A DNA stretch of 39,245 bases from Rhodospirillales bacterium Alpha_05 (GTDB lineage Bacteria; Pseudomonadota; Alphaproteobacteria; Rhodospirillales; Rhodospirillaceae): NCBI GenBank assembly GCA_001603335.1, contig LUYR01000627.1, forward strand, positions 1 to 39,245. Reading direction: 5' to 3'. Each line of letters begins with the position of its first letter. Position 1 is the stretch's first letter. The notes below the pieces were generated by a model. That model was not told the origin of the DNA and searched no databases. It saw only the letters and a program-made list of their open reading frames with translations. Positions 1 through 8,301 of the stretch are shown piece by piece. Both the position numbers and the translations under genes were made by a program.

Positions 1-1844
1 TCCGATCTGTTGGCCATGGTGCCGCGCACCCGCACCAGCCCGGCGGTCGCCTGGGTGATGCCGATGCTCGGGCCCTTGGGCGCCGGGTTGACGCCGATGT
101 CGAGCGCCTCGGTCTTCAAGTTGACGCCGCCGCCGACGCCGACGTTGAACGCGTCGGTCTCCGCCGCGATGCCGCGCCCGAAGTCGACGATGCCGTCCTT
201 GACCGGGAAGCGCACCACCATGCAGCTCAGCACCGTCTTTTGCCGCGTCGTGAAGCCGCTGTCCAGCATCGTCAGGCCCGACATCGCCCAGTCGCCGATC
301 GCCTTCCTCAGCTCGGCGTTGACCACTTCGGTGCGTCCGGCGTCGAAGGAGACGGTGCCGTTCAGCGCCGCCATCAGTTCGCGCACCGAATTGCCGTGGG
401 ATTTCAGGTGTACGTCGGACGCGGTCGGGCCGCCTGAGGCCATCTGGGTCATGTTCATTTCCGCCGCGACGGTGCCGAGGTTGACGTCCTTGGTGGTGAA
501 GTCGGCGACGAGCGCGGCGGGCTTGCCCGGGGAACGGGCGTCGAGGTTGACCTTGGCTTCCGCCTGGCCGCCGCCGATGCCGAAGGTTTCATGGTAGTCG
601 AGGACGCCGTCCTGGATCGTCATGCGGAGCTGTACGTCGTGCATCGTCACGCCCTTGGGCAGGGTGAGGGTGCCGGTGCCGAGCTTGAAGTCGACGTCCG
701 CCGCGCGCAGCCCGTCGAGCGGCAGCGGATCGGCGGGGAACACACGATCCGACGGCTTGGCCGGAGTCGCAGGAGCGGCGGGGGCGCCGTCGGCCTTCTT
801 GCCGCCGACCGCTTCAAGCAGCTTCGGCACGTCGACCGCGTCCGCGCCCGCGTCGAAGGCGATCTTCGGCTTCTTGCCGCCGAGATCGGCGGTCGCGTTA
901 AAGTAGATGTCGGGTCCGGCGAGCTTCAACACACCGTCCTGGAGGCGGTAGCCGTTCGCGCCGATGGTCTTCAAATCGCCCTTGATCGCGAGCGGCGGCA
1001 CCGCCGAGAGGTCGACGCCGAAGGCCTTCGCCACCTTGTCGTACGCCTTGGCGTCGACGCTGAACTTCATCGCCACGTCCTTGGCATCCTGCGGCTTGCC
1101 GATGGTGCCGTCGGTCGAGAGGTCGATGCCGGGCACGGTGACGCTGAGCTTGGCGGTGGTCGGATGGTTGTTGATCAGCGCGTCGACCGGGCCGAGCTGG
1201 CCCTTCGCCGCGATCGGCAGGTCGTTGTAGACCATGTCGAGAGTGAGCTTGAGCGGATCGCTGAAGTTCTTCGCGTCGGCCTGGAGGTTCTTCACCTCCA
1301 CCGCGAGCTTCTGGCCGGTGACCGCGTCGTCGAGGTTGACCTTAGTATTGACGATGTCGATGCCGCGGATCGCGATCTTCGGCGCGGGGCCGGACGCGTC
1401 GGCAGGCTTGGCGGTCATCGCCGGTCCGGTCATCGCGGTCGGGTCGGATTTCGGCGCCAGATCCCAGGTGGCGCTGCCGTCCTTGCGACGCTCGAGATTC
1501 ACCGTGGTGTCGTGGATCACCAGCTTGTTGATCTGGTAATCGCCGGAAAGCGCCGGGATCAGGGCGATCTCGGCCTCCGCCCGACCGATCTGGGCGAGCT
1601 TGGGCGATTTCGCCCAAGTCGGGTTGGAGATTTCGACGCCCTCGATCACCACCGCCGGGGAAAACGAGATCTTGAGCTTCATCGGCCCGGTGATCGCCAC
1701 CTTGCGGCCGGTGGCGTCCTCCGCCGCCTTGATGATCGTCCCACGATACGATTCGATGTCGAGCGAGGCGAGCACGCCATACGCCGCCACCGCACCGATT
1801 ACCACCACACCGGCTACTATCTTGGCGACGCGCCCGAATTTCAT
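1..1844 (-). CDS. AsmA family protein, 3' end beyond the window
   Basis: The frame is open for 614 codons from an ATG at 1844 to the left edge, so the C-terminal tail is missing. The start has AAGGAGG eight bases upstream; a second ATG two codons earlier lies too close to that site. Residues 1-4 are MKFG, followed by one hydrophobic segment at about 7-28, then a long periplasmic region rich in repeated beta-type segments. An early stretch reads TGPMKLKISFSP, and the C-terminal part visible contains VVRFPVKDGIVDFGRG, both typical of the AsmA N- and C-terminal domains. AsmA-like proteins are inner-membrane-anchored and act in outer-membrane biogenesis and lipid transport between membranes; that role is family knowledge. 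No partner gene is visible. Family call is firm, exact function is not. Confidence 0.85.
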   Translation of the reverse strand, partial: MKFGRVAKIVAGVVVIGAVAAYGVLASLDIESYRGTIIKAAEDATGRKVAITGPMKLKISFSPAVVIEGVEISNPTWAKSPKLAQIGRAEAEIALIPALSGDYQINKLVIHDTTVNLERRKDGSATWDLAPKSDPTAMTGPAMTAKPADASGPAPKIAIRGIDIVNTKVNLDDAVTGQKLAVEVKNLQADAKNFSDPLKLTLDMVYNDLPIAAKGQLGPVDALINNHPTTAKLSVTVPGIDLSTDGTIGKPQDAKDVAMKFSVDAKAYDKVAKAFGVDLSAVPPLAIKGDLKTIGANGYRLQDGVLKLAGPDIYFNATADLGGKKPKIAFDAGADAVDVPKLLEAVGGKKADGAPAAPATPAKPSDRVFPADPLPLDGLRAADVDFKLGTGTLTLPKGVTMHDVQLRMTIQDGVLDYHETFGIGGGQAEAKVNLDARSPGKPAALVADFTTKDVNLGTVAAEMNMTQMASGGPTASDVHLKSHGNSVRELMAALNGTVSFDAGRTEVVNAELRKAIGDWAMSGLTMLDSGFTTRQKTVLSCMVVRFPVKDGIVDFGRGIAAETDAFNVGVGGGVNLKTEALDIGVNPAPKGPSIGITQATAGLVRVRGTMANRS

Positions 1845-2331
1845 GGTCATGACCTCCTTGAGACGGCGATTTGGCTTCGCCCTGACGATTCCCGCCCGCG
1901 TTGCGCGGGCCTTTTTGATCTAGGCACGATTCCCGTGTCCTGCACCCCCACCGCCACGGCGCAGGCCCGCTCCGCCTTTTAGCGCACCGAGGGCTAAGCC
2001 CTTGACTCCGATTTGCCTTATTTTCGCCCTGCCGGAGCGGGTAGGTTGCCACATTTCGAGTGAATTGGATTAATTTCGGCCTTTTCAAGACCTCCAAACT
2101 GGATTTTTTTCATATGCTTATCAACGTTTTATCCCAAAACTGCGCCGCCGCCCAGGAATGATGCGGGCTCTAATCTGCCACGTTTTCGCCCTATTCGCCT
2201 TTACATTTAAGGCGGACTGCACTAACCATTGGCCCGGGAAAAGATCCGCTATTCACCGCCTGGGGACTACCCGCTGCGGAGGATCTTGGGGCTTTCAACA
2301 CAGAGAAAATTTCCGTTTTCTGGGGGCCAGA
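1845..2331. other. Divergent intergenic region between asmA-like gene and transporter gene
   Basis: This 487-base stretch separates the two divergent genes and is more AT-rich than its surroundings, especially around 2000-2330. It holds a plus-strand hairpin with a T-run at 1894-1917. I see only weak promoter candidates. On the minus strand TTGGGA, 17 bases, TATGAA lies near 2105-2133. On the plus strand TTGCCA, 17 bases, ATTAAT lies near 2046-2074. An in-frame extension of the transporter ORF back to 2158 has no hydrophobic or family-like content and is treated as non-coding. Confidence 0.5.
1894..1917 (+). terminator. Plus-strand intrinsic terminator-like hairpin
   Basis: A perfect 7-bp stem, GCCCGCG at 1894-1900 and CGCGGGC at 1904-1910, closes a TTG loop and is followed by CTTTTTG. 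The U-tract works only on the plus strand. No plus-strand gene lies upstream, so its target transcript is unclear; it could stop antisense transcription coming out of the asmA-like gene. Confidence 0.55.
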
Positions 2332-3873
2332 ATGACTCATTCTGCTAGTAGTGCTCTCGTCGCGTCAGAAGGGATGACCGGCGACCGTAAGAAGCAAGTT
2401 ATTGGTTTGTTCCTGGGTGTGGCGTTCCTGCTCTACACCCTGTTCACCACCCCGCCGGAAGGCATCAGCGTCACCGCCTGGAAGACCATCGGCGTGACCC
2501 TGCTGATGGCGACCTGGTGGATGCTCGAGGCGATTCCGATCGCCGTCACCGCGCTCGTGCCGCTGGTGCTGTTCCCCGCCTTGGGCGTGGTCTCGGCCAA
2601 GGCCGTCGCGCCGAACTACGCGAACGACCTGATCTGGCTGTTCGTCGGCGGCTTTGCCCTCGCCTACGCGATGGAAACCTGGAACCTGCACCGTCGCGTT
2701 TCGCTGATCGTGCTGAAGGTTTGCGGCACCAACCCGAAGATGCTGATCCTGGGCTTCATGGCCGCCACCGGCTTCCTCTCGGCGTGGATGTCCAACACCG
2801 CCTGCGCGGCGCTGATGATGCCGATCGGCATGGCGATCGTGAAGATGGTGCAGGAAGGCGACCGGCGCTCGGAAATCGAGAAGAAGGCCGCGATCAACTT
2901 CGGCATCTGCGTGATGCTCGGCATCGCCTTCTCGTCGTCGATGGGCGGCATGGCCACCCTGATCGGCACGCCGCCGAACGCGGTGATGGCCGGCCAGGTG
3001 ATGCAGATGACCGGCACCGCCGTGCCGTTCGCCAACTTCATGATGGTTGGTGGCCCGATCGGCGTCGCCCTGATCGCGATCACCCTCTGGCTGCTGCCGG
3101 CGATGTTCCCGATCAAGGCGCTCGACCTCTCCGCCGCCGGCGCGATCGTCGACGAAGAGCTCGAGAAGCTCGGCCCGATGACGCGTGGCGAAATCACCAC
3201 GATGATCCTGTTCGTCGGCACCGCGCTGGCCTGGATCCTGCGTCCGCAGCTGCTCTCGCTGCTGCCGTCGGTCGAGGTTGCCGGCAAGATCACCCCGCTG
3301 GCGAAGATGATCACCGACTCGACCATCGGCATGACCGCGCTGCTGCTCTGCTTCGTCGTTCCGGTGGACTTCAAGCGCGGCCGCATGGTGCTCGACACCA
3401 GCCTGTTCACCAAGGGTATTCCGTGGGACGCCATCCTGCTGTTCGGCGGCGGGTTCGCGCTCGGCGGTGCTCTGTCGAAGTCGGGCGTGACCGAATACGT
3501 TGCCGGTCAGATGCAGGCCCTCGCGGGCATGAGCTCGATCGTGATCATGGCGGTCCTGGCGCTGGTGGCGATGCTGCTCACCCAGATGACCTCGAACACC
3601 GCGGTGGCCGCGACCTTCGTGCCGCTGTCGATCTCGATCGCCCAGGGTCTCGGCGTTTCGCCGCTCCTGATGGCGATTCCGGTCGCCCTCGGCGCGTCCC
3701 TCGCCTTCGCGCTGCCGGTGGCGACGCCGCCCAACGCGATCGTGTTCGGCTCGGGGTTGATCCGCGTGCCCGACATGTTCAAGTCCGGCTTCACCCTCTG
3801 CCTCATCGGTATCGTGATCTCGATCGCCGTGATGTACGTGATGATGCCGATCGCCTTCGGTGTGAAGGTCTGA
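2332..3873 (+). CDS. SLC13/DASS family dicarboxylate transporter
   Basis: The 513-residue product is an inner-membrane secondary transporter, probably taking up C4-dicarboxylates or related di/tricarboxylates with sodium. The two inverted halves each carry the family signature: SNT at 154-156 with TPPN at 213-216, and SNT at 421-423 with TPPN at 465-468. These form the cation and carboxylate sites in structurally known DASS proteins. About eleven hydrophobic segments are visible. I chose the ATG at 2332, with GGGGG five bases upstream. An ATG at 2374 follows AGAAGGG with almost no spacing, and the extension to 2158 is not protein-like. It is the only plus-strand gene here and ends against rluC over a shared terminator. 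Substrate and coupling ion are inferred from the family. Confidence 0.88.
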   Translation: MTHSASSALVASEGMTGDRKKQVIGLFLGVAFLLYTLFTTPPEGISVTAWKTIGVTLLMATWWMLEAIPIAVTALVPLVLFPALGVVSAKAVAPNYANDLIWLFVGGFALAYAMETWNLHRRVSLIVLKVCGTNPKMLILGFMAATGFLSAWMSNTACAALMMPIGMAIVKMVQEGDRRSEIEKKAAINFGICVMLGIAFSSSMGGMATLIGTPPNAVMAGQVMQMTGTAVPFANFMMVGGPIGVALIAITLWLLPAMFPIKALDLSAAGAIVDEELEKLGPMTRGEITTMILFVGTALAWILRPQLLSLLPSVEVAGKITPLAKMITDSTIGMTALLLCFVVPVDFKRGRMVLDTSLFTKGIPWDAILLFGGGFALGGALSKSGVTEYVAGQMQALAGMSSIVIMAVLALVAMLLTQMTSNTAVAATFVPLSISIAQGLGVSPLLMAIPVALGASLAFALPVATPPNAIVFGSGLIRVPDMFKSGFTLCLIGIVISIAVMYVMMPIAFGVKV

Positions 3874-3917
3874 TCTCAAGCTTTTCCGGCGGCGTTCGCG
3901 CCGCCGGAGCCACACAT

Positions 3918-3956
3918 AAAAAACCCCGCCGCGTCCTTCGACGCGGCGGGGTTTTT
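3918..3956. terminator. Bidirectional intrinsic terminator
   Basis: A perfect 12-bp GC-rich stem pairs 3924-3935 with 3940-3951 around the loop CTTC. It is flanked by six A on the left and five T on the right, so it gives a U-tract on both strands. It sits between the converging transporter gene (ends 3873) and rluC (ends 3978) and should terminate both. Confidence 0.93.
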
Positions 3957-3977
3957 CGTGGGCCCGTCCGGTTGGGC

Positions 3978-4997
3978 TCAGTAGTCGAGGTCGAACATCG
4001 GCTCGTCGCGGCCCATCACTTCCTCGAACCCGAGATCGGCGAAGGTCTTGGCGATGTGGCCGGAGAGCGGCGCGGAGACCCTGAGCACGCCGCCCGAGGG
4101 ATGGGCGATGACCAGCGCGCGGGCGTGGAGATGGAGCTGCTTAACCTTGGTCACGCCGTCCGCCGCCTCGGGCAGGAAGGCGGCCCCGCCGCCGTACTTG
4201 CCGTCGCCCAGGATCGGCGTGCCGATGTGGGCCATGTGGACGCGCAGCTGGTGGGTGCGGCCGGTGCGCGGCATCATCGCCACCCAGGCGGCGCGCTTGC
4301 GCACCACGTCGACGACGCGGAAGTCGGTGACCGCCGCCTTGCCGTCGGTTTCGTCCACCGCGACCTTCTCGACCGCGCCGAACTTGACCTTGCCGAGGGG
4401 CGCCGAGATCCGCCCCTGCATCGGCTGCGGCACGCCCGCGACGATCGCCCAATAGAGCTTCTGGGTGCGGCGCTCGCGGAACGCGGCGGTGAGCGCCTGG
4501 GCCGCGGCGCGGGTACGCGCAAGCACCAGCACGCCCGAGGTGTCCTTGTCGAGGCGGTGCACCAAACGCGGCCGCTCGTCGGAGCCGAAGCGCAGCACGT
4601 CGAGCATCGCGTCGACGTGGGTGTCGGTGCCCGAGCCGCCCTGCACCGCAAGACCGGCGGGCTTGTTCAACACCAGCACCTCCGCATCCTTGTGGATCAC
4701 GCAGGCGAGCAGCGCGGCGGCCTCGGCGTCGGTGATCTTCTTCGCCGGGGCCTTGGGCGGCACGTAACCCTCGGGGCGCGGCGCATAGGGCGGCACCCGC
4801 ACCACCTGGCCGGTGGCGACGCGGTCGCCCGCCTTCACCCGCTTGCCGTCCACCCGCACTTGGCCGGTGCGGCAGAGCTTCTCGATCTGGCCACGGCCGC
4901 AATCCGGCAGATGGCGGGCGAACCAGCGATCCAGGCGGATGCCGTCGTCGGCCGCGTCCACGGTCAGGGTCTGCACGCCCGGTTTGGTATCCTGCAT
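3978..4997 (-). CDS. rluC: 23S rRNA pseudouridine synthase, RluC type
   Basis: The 339-residue protein converts uridines of 23S rRNA to pseudouridine. Residues about 18-75 form an S4-like RNA-binding domain (RLDRWFARHLP). The RluA-family catalytic motif HRLDKDTSG at 147-155 carries the catalytic Asp150. NKPAGLAVQGGSG at 111-123 resembles RluC rather than RluD. The ATG at 4997 is preferred; an in-frame TTG at 5015 would add six residues but has no better ribosome site. It is the last gene of the degP-rarA-crcB-rluC group, 36 bases after crcB, and ends just before the bidirectional terminator. RluC versus another RluA-family member is judged by eye. Confidence 0.88.
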   Translation of the reverse strand: MQDTKPGVQTLTVDAADDGIRLDRWFARHLPDCGRGQIEKLCRTGQVRVDGKRVKAGDRVATGQVVRVPPYAPRPEGYVPPKAPAKKITDAEAAALLACVIHKDAEVLVLNKPAGLAVQGGSGTDTHVDAMLDVLRFGSDERPRLVHRLDKDTSGVLVLARTRAAAQALTAAFRERRTQKLYWAIVAGVPQPMQGRISAPLGKVKFGAVEKVAVDETDGKAAVTDFRVVDVVRKRAAWVAMMPRTGRTHQLRVHMAHIGTPILGDGKYGGGAAFLPEAADGVTKVKQLHLHARALVIAHPSGGVLRVSAPLSGHIAKTFADLGFEEVMGRDEPMFDLDY

Positions 4998-5033
4998 CGT
5001 CTCTCGCTTGCTCAAAACTTCAAAAAGCCGGGG

Positions 5034-5426
5034 CTAGACCCCGGCGACAATCTGTCGCACCAGATACAACGCAATGAACAGCGCCGCCAACCCGGCGACC
5101 ACGCTGCCCGCGATGTAGGTGAACGCCATCATCAGGTGGCCGCGTTCGATCAGCAGCGCCGCGTCGAGCGAAAAGCTCGAGAACGTGGTGAAGCCGCCCA
5201 GGATGCCGACGGCGAAGAACGCCCGCAGCTCCTGGCTCACCGAATAGCGCAGCGCGATCAGCTCGACCACCATGCCCATCAGGAACGATCCCGCGATGTT
5301 GACCAGGAGCGTGCCCCAGGGGAAACCGCTGCCCGCCCATCGGCCCACCAGGCTCATCGTCAGGTAGCGCGCCAGGGATCCCATCGCGCCGCCACCGGCC
5401 ACCGCAATCAACATCGTCAGGCTCAT
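5034..5426 (-). CDS. crcB: Fluoride channel CrcB/Fluc
   Basis: A small 130-residue membrane protein with four hydrophobic segments, the usual size for Fluc. Family Fluc proteins work as antiparallel dimers that export toxic fluoride. Diagnostic residues are present: the pore Asn in LVNIAGSF (Asn43) and the GGFTTFSSFS segment at 77-86, which supplies the central sodium site and the pore phenylalanines. The ATG overlaps the rarA stop as ATGA, so translation is probably coupled. No fluoride riboswitch is evident, as expected for a gene inside an operon. Confidence 0.93.
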   Translation of the reverse strand: MSLTMLIAVAGGGAMGSLARYLTMSLVGRWAGSGFPWGTLLVNIAGSFLMGMVVELIALRYSVSQELRAFFAVGILGGFTTFSSFSLDAALLIERGHLMMAFTYIAGSVVAGLAALFIALYLVRQIVAGV

Positions 5427-6766
5427 TCCGCGTCGTCTCCACTGGAACCGCTCTTCTCGGCACGCAGGCGGTTCCAGTACGCCAGTCGCTTGCCGATCTC
5501 CCGTTCGAACCCCCGCTCCACCGGCCGGTAGAACGTCTCGCGCGGCATCCCATCGGGGAAGTAGTTCTGCCCCGAGAAGCCCTCGGCGGTGTCGGGGTCG
5601 TACTGATACCCCGCGGAGTAGCCGAGCGCCTTCATCATCTTCGTCGGCGCGTTCAAGATGTGCATCGGCGGCATCAGCGAGCCGGTGCTTTTCGCCGCGC
5701 GTTTCGCCGCGCCGTGCGCCTTGTAGGCCCCCACCGACTTCGGCGCGGTGCCGAGGTAGATGACGAGATAGCTGAGGGCGAGGTCGCCTTCCGGCGAGCC
5801 GAGCCGGTCGTACGTCTCCCACGCCGAAATCGCCTGGGTCAGCGCGCCCGGATCGGCAAGGCCGATGTCCTCGACCGCGAACCGCGTGAGGCGGCGCAGG
5901 ATATACGCCGGATCCTCGCCGCCGTCGAGCATTCGCGCCAGCCAGTAGAGGGCGGCGTCGGTATCCGAACCGCGCAACGACTTGTGCAGCGCCGAGATCA
6001 GGTTGTAGTGACTTTCCCCGGCTTTGTCGAACACCGGCGCGCGGCGCTGTACCACGCGGGCCAAGCCGGAGGCGTCGAACACCTCGCCCTCCCCCGCCAT
6101 CGCGTAGAGCGCCTCGACCATGTTGAGCAGCATCCGGCCGTCGCCGTCGGCCATCGCCTTGAGCGCCACCCGCGCGTCGGCATCCAGCGGCAGGGCACGG
6201 CCGGTTTCGGCCTCGGCGCGGCCGAGCAGGGCTTCGAGCGCGTCGTCGTCGAGTCGCTTCAGCACCACCACCTGGCAACGCGACAGCAGCGCGGCGTTGA
6301 GCTCGAACGACGGGTTCTCGGTGGTCGCGCCGACCAGCACCACCGTGCCGTCTTCCACATAGGGGAGGAAGCCGTCCTGCTGCGCCTTGTTGAAGCGATG
6401 GATTTCGTCGACGAACAGCAGGGTGCCGCGACCGCTGGCGGCCCGCTCCGCCCGCGCGGCCTCGAACACCTTGCGCAGGTCCGCCACGCCCGAGAACACC
6501 GCGGACAGCGGCTGGAACGCGAGATCGGTGTGCGCCGCGAGGGCGCGGGCGAGCGTGGTCTTGCCGCAACCCGGCGGCCCCCAGAGGATCAACGACGGCA
6601 CCCGCCCCTGCGCGATCTGGCGGCCGAGGGGACCATCCGGCCCGAGGACGTGGTCCTGGCCGAGAATTCCCTCGATCTCCGGCGGCCGCAGGCGGTCGGC
6701 GAGCGGATGCGGCGCGGCTTTCGCGGCGCGCTTCGGCTTCGGGTCGTCGAACAGGCCGTCGCTCAT
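5423..6766 (-). CDS. rarA: Replication-associated recombination protein A (RarA/MgsA)
   Basis: The 447-residue AAA+ ATPase is related to clamp-loader subunits and eukaryotic WRNIP1 and acts at stalled replication forks. Walker A GPPGCGKTT is at 63-71, Walker B LLFVDEIHRFNKAQQD starts at 116, sensor 1 GATTENPS starts at 146, and the arginine finger lies in LLSRC near 161-164. The C-terminal part has the MgsA tetramerisation-domain features YDRLGSPEGD and YLPDG-like NYFPDGMPRE. Its ATG lies three bases after the degP stop, and its own stop overlaps crcB by four bases. Confidence 0.95.
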   Translation of the reverse strand: MSDGLFDDPKPKRAAKAAPHPLADRLRPPEIEGILGQDHVLGPDGPLGRQIAQGRVPSLILWGPPGCGKTTLARALAAHTDLAFQPLSAVFSGVADLRKVFEAARAERAASGRGTLLFVDEIHRFNKAQQDGFLPYVEDGTVVLVGATTENPSFELNAALLSRCQVVVLKRLDDDALEALLGRAEAETGRALPLDADARVALKAMADGDGRMLLNMVEALYAMAGEGEVFDASGLARVVQRRAPVFDKAGESHYNLISALHKSLRGSDTDAALYWLARMLDGGEDPAYILRRLTRFAVEDIGLADPGALTQAISAWETYDRLGSPEGDLALSYLVIYLGTAPKSVGAYKAHGAAKRAAKSTGSLMPPMHILNAPTKMMKALGYSAGYQYDPDTAEGFSGQNYFPDGMPRETFYRPVERGFEREIGKRLAYWNRLRAEKSGSSGDDAE

Positions 6767-6769
6767 GGT

Positions 6770-8209
6770 TCAGCCATCCACGGACATCGCGAGGCGCTTG
6801 CCGTCGCGGAGGATTTCGACCCGCCAGCCGCCCTGCGCGGATTTGAGCGCCTTGAGCGCGGTGGCGACCGAGTCGATCTTGGTGCGGTTGATCTTGTCGA
6901 GCATGTCGCCGGGGCGGAAGCCCAAACGCGCCGCCACCGAACCTTCGGCGAGTCGCGTGACCACCACGCCGCCTTCGCCCAAGGGAATGCCGGTGTCCTC
7001 GGCGAGCGCCGGGTTGAGATTGGAGATTTCCGCGCCGGTGAGCGGCGTGCGGCCGCCGATCGTGGTCGACTGGCGCGGCGGGGTTTCCGGCGGCTCCATC
7101 AGCTTGGCGGTGAGCTTCAAATGCTCGTCCCGGCGCAGCACGGTGAGGGTCGCGGATTCGCCCACCGGCACCGTCGCGAGGCGATAGCGCAGGCCCGCCA
7201 CGTCCTGGACGTCGCGGCCGTTGATCGCGAGCACGATATCGCCGGCGCGCAGCCCCGCGTGCGCCGCCGGACTGCCGGGATAGATCTCGCCGATGATCGC
7301 GCCGTAGGGGTGATCCATGCCGAGGCTATCGGCGACGTCGGCGGAGACGGTATTGCCGCTCGCGCCGAACCACGACCGCACCGGGCGGCCATGCGCCAGC
7401 AGGCTCTGCGCCACCGCACGCACCATCGGCGAGGGAATCGCGAAGCCGATGCCGATGCTGCCCGCGCCGCCCTTGCCGGAAAAGATCGCCGAGTTCAGGC
7501 CGACGAGGCGGCCGTGCATGTCGACCAGCGCGCCACCCGAGTTGCCGGGGTTGATCGCCGCGTCGGTCTGGATGAAGAAGCCGTAGTCGGTGACGCCCAC
7601 CGAGGTCCGCGCCAGCGCCGAGACGATCCCCGAGGTGACGGTCTGGTTGAGGCCGAACGGGTTGCCGATGGCGAGCACCAGGTCGCCGACCTCCAGGCTG
7701 TCGGCGTCGCCGAACTGGAGGTACGGCAGCGCGCGGCCGTGGGTGTCGATGCGCAGCACGCCGAGGTCGGTCTTGGGGTCGCGGCCCACCACCGTCGCCG
7801 GATACTCGCGGCGGTCGGAGAGGATCACGGTGATCTCGTCGGCGTCCTCGATGACGTGGTTGTTGGTCACGATCACCCCCGACGGATCGATGATCACGCC
7901 CGAGCCCAGCGCGCGCTCCACCCGCTCGCGCGGCACCGATTGCCCCATGCCGAACTGGTCGCCGAAGAACTGGCGGAAGAACGGGTCGTTGAGCAGCGGG
8001 TTCGGGCGGGTGCGTACGGCGACGGTCTTGCGGGTGTAGATATTCACCACCGCGGGCGCGACCGCCTTGACCACCGGCGCGAAGGATTCCTGGATCTGCG
8101 CGCGGCTCTCCGGCGGCACCCGCACTTCCTGCGCACGCGCCGGCGGCGCCGCGAGCAGCGCAAACCCCACGCACGCGATCACCAAACTCCGCAGCCCCGA
8201 ACCGGTCAT
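6770..8209 (-). CDS. degP: Do family periplasmic serine protease (DegP/HtrA type)
   Basis: The 479-residue precursor begins with a cleavable signal peptide (hydrophobic core about 7-20, cleavage near APPARAQ at 21-27). The trypsin-like domain has the triad His118 (TNNHVI), Asp148 (KTDLGVLRI) and Ser224 in NPGNSGGAL. Two PDZ domains follow, near 280-370 (SWFG onward) and 395-479. Such proteases degrade and chaperone misfolded periplasmic proteins. The ATG at 8209 has AAGGAG about ten bases upstream; a longer in-frame ORF to 8263 would destroy the signal peptide. It heads the degP-rarA-crcB-rluC group, yet lies only about 21 bases beyond the rplQ terminator. DegP versus DegQ or MucD naming is not resolvable here. 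Confidence 0.92.
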   Translation of the reverse strand: MTGSGLRSLVIACVGFALLAAPPARAQEVRVPPESRAQIQESFAPVVKAVAPAVVNIYTRKTVAVRTRPNPLLNDPFFRQFFGDQFGMGQSVPRERVERALGSGVIIDPSGVIVTNNHVIEDADEITVILSDRREYPATVVGRDPKTDLGVLRIDTHGRALPYLQFGDADSLEVGDLVLAIGNPFGLNQTVTSGIVSALARTSVGVTDYGFFIQTDAAINPGNSGGALVDMHGRLVGLNSAIFSGKGGAGSIGIGFAIPSPMVRAVAQSLLAHGRPVRSWFGASGNTVSADVADSLGMDHPYGAIIGEIYPGSPAAHAGLRAGDIVLAINGRDVQDVAGLRYRLATVPVGESATLTVLRRDEHLKLTAKLMEPPETPPRQSTTIGGRTPLTGAEISNLNPALAEDTGIPLGEGGVVVTRLAEGSVAARLGFRPGDMLDKINRTKIDSVATALKALKSAQGGWRVEILRDGKRLAMSVDG

Positions 8210-8230
8210 GTCCCACTCTCTCCTTGCCAA

Positions 8231-8258
8231 AAGAAAAGGCGACCCGAAGGTCGCCTTT
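8231..8258 (-). terminator. Intrinsic terminator after rplQ
   Basis: On the minus strand a 10-bp stem (arms 8249-8258 and 8235-8244) is capped by TTCG closed by a C-G pair, the very stable cUUCGg tetraloop. It continues into TTTTCTTTT reading downstream. It lies between the rplQ stop (8293) and the degP start (8209) and should end, or partly end, the alpha-operon transcript. Confidence 0.88.
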
Positions 8259-8271
8259 CCCAAACGCGCTT

Positions 8272-8301
8272 GAAGGCTTTCGCCTCGAAGGCTTACGCCT
8301 C
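8272..8301. repeat. 15-bp tandem duplication across the rplQ stop
   Basis: Two adjacent 15-base units at 8272-8286 and 8287-8301 differ at one position. On the coding strand they read GAGGCGTAAGCCTTC, holding the rplQ TAA stop, then GAGGCGAAAGCCTTC, where the stop is AAA. Confidence 0.85.

Noticed and set aside
2033..2062. Possible sigma-54 site (GG, ten bases, GC) on the minus strand
   Set aside because: Only the -24 part matches well, it points toward the asmA-like gene rather than the transporter, and no activator site or regulator gene is visible.
1342..2097. 251-codon minus-strand frame over the start of the asmA-like gene
   Set aside because: It lies in a different frame from the real AsmA reading frame and its translation is Arg/Gly-rich without membrane or domain features.
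2517..5531. 1004-codon plus-strand frame across the transporter, rluC and crcB
   Set aside because: It crosses a strong terminator and three genes in other frames, with low-complexity Arg/Asp-rich translation and no ribosome site.
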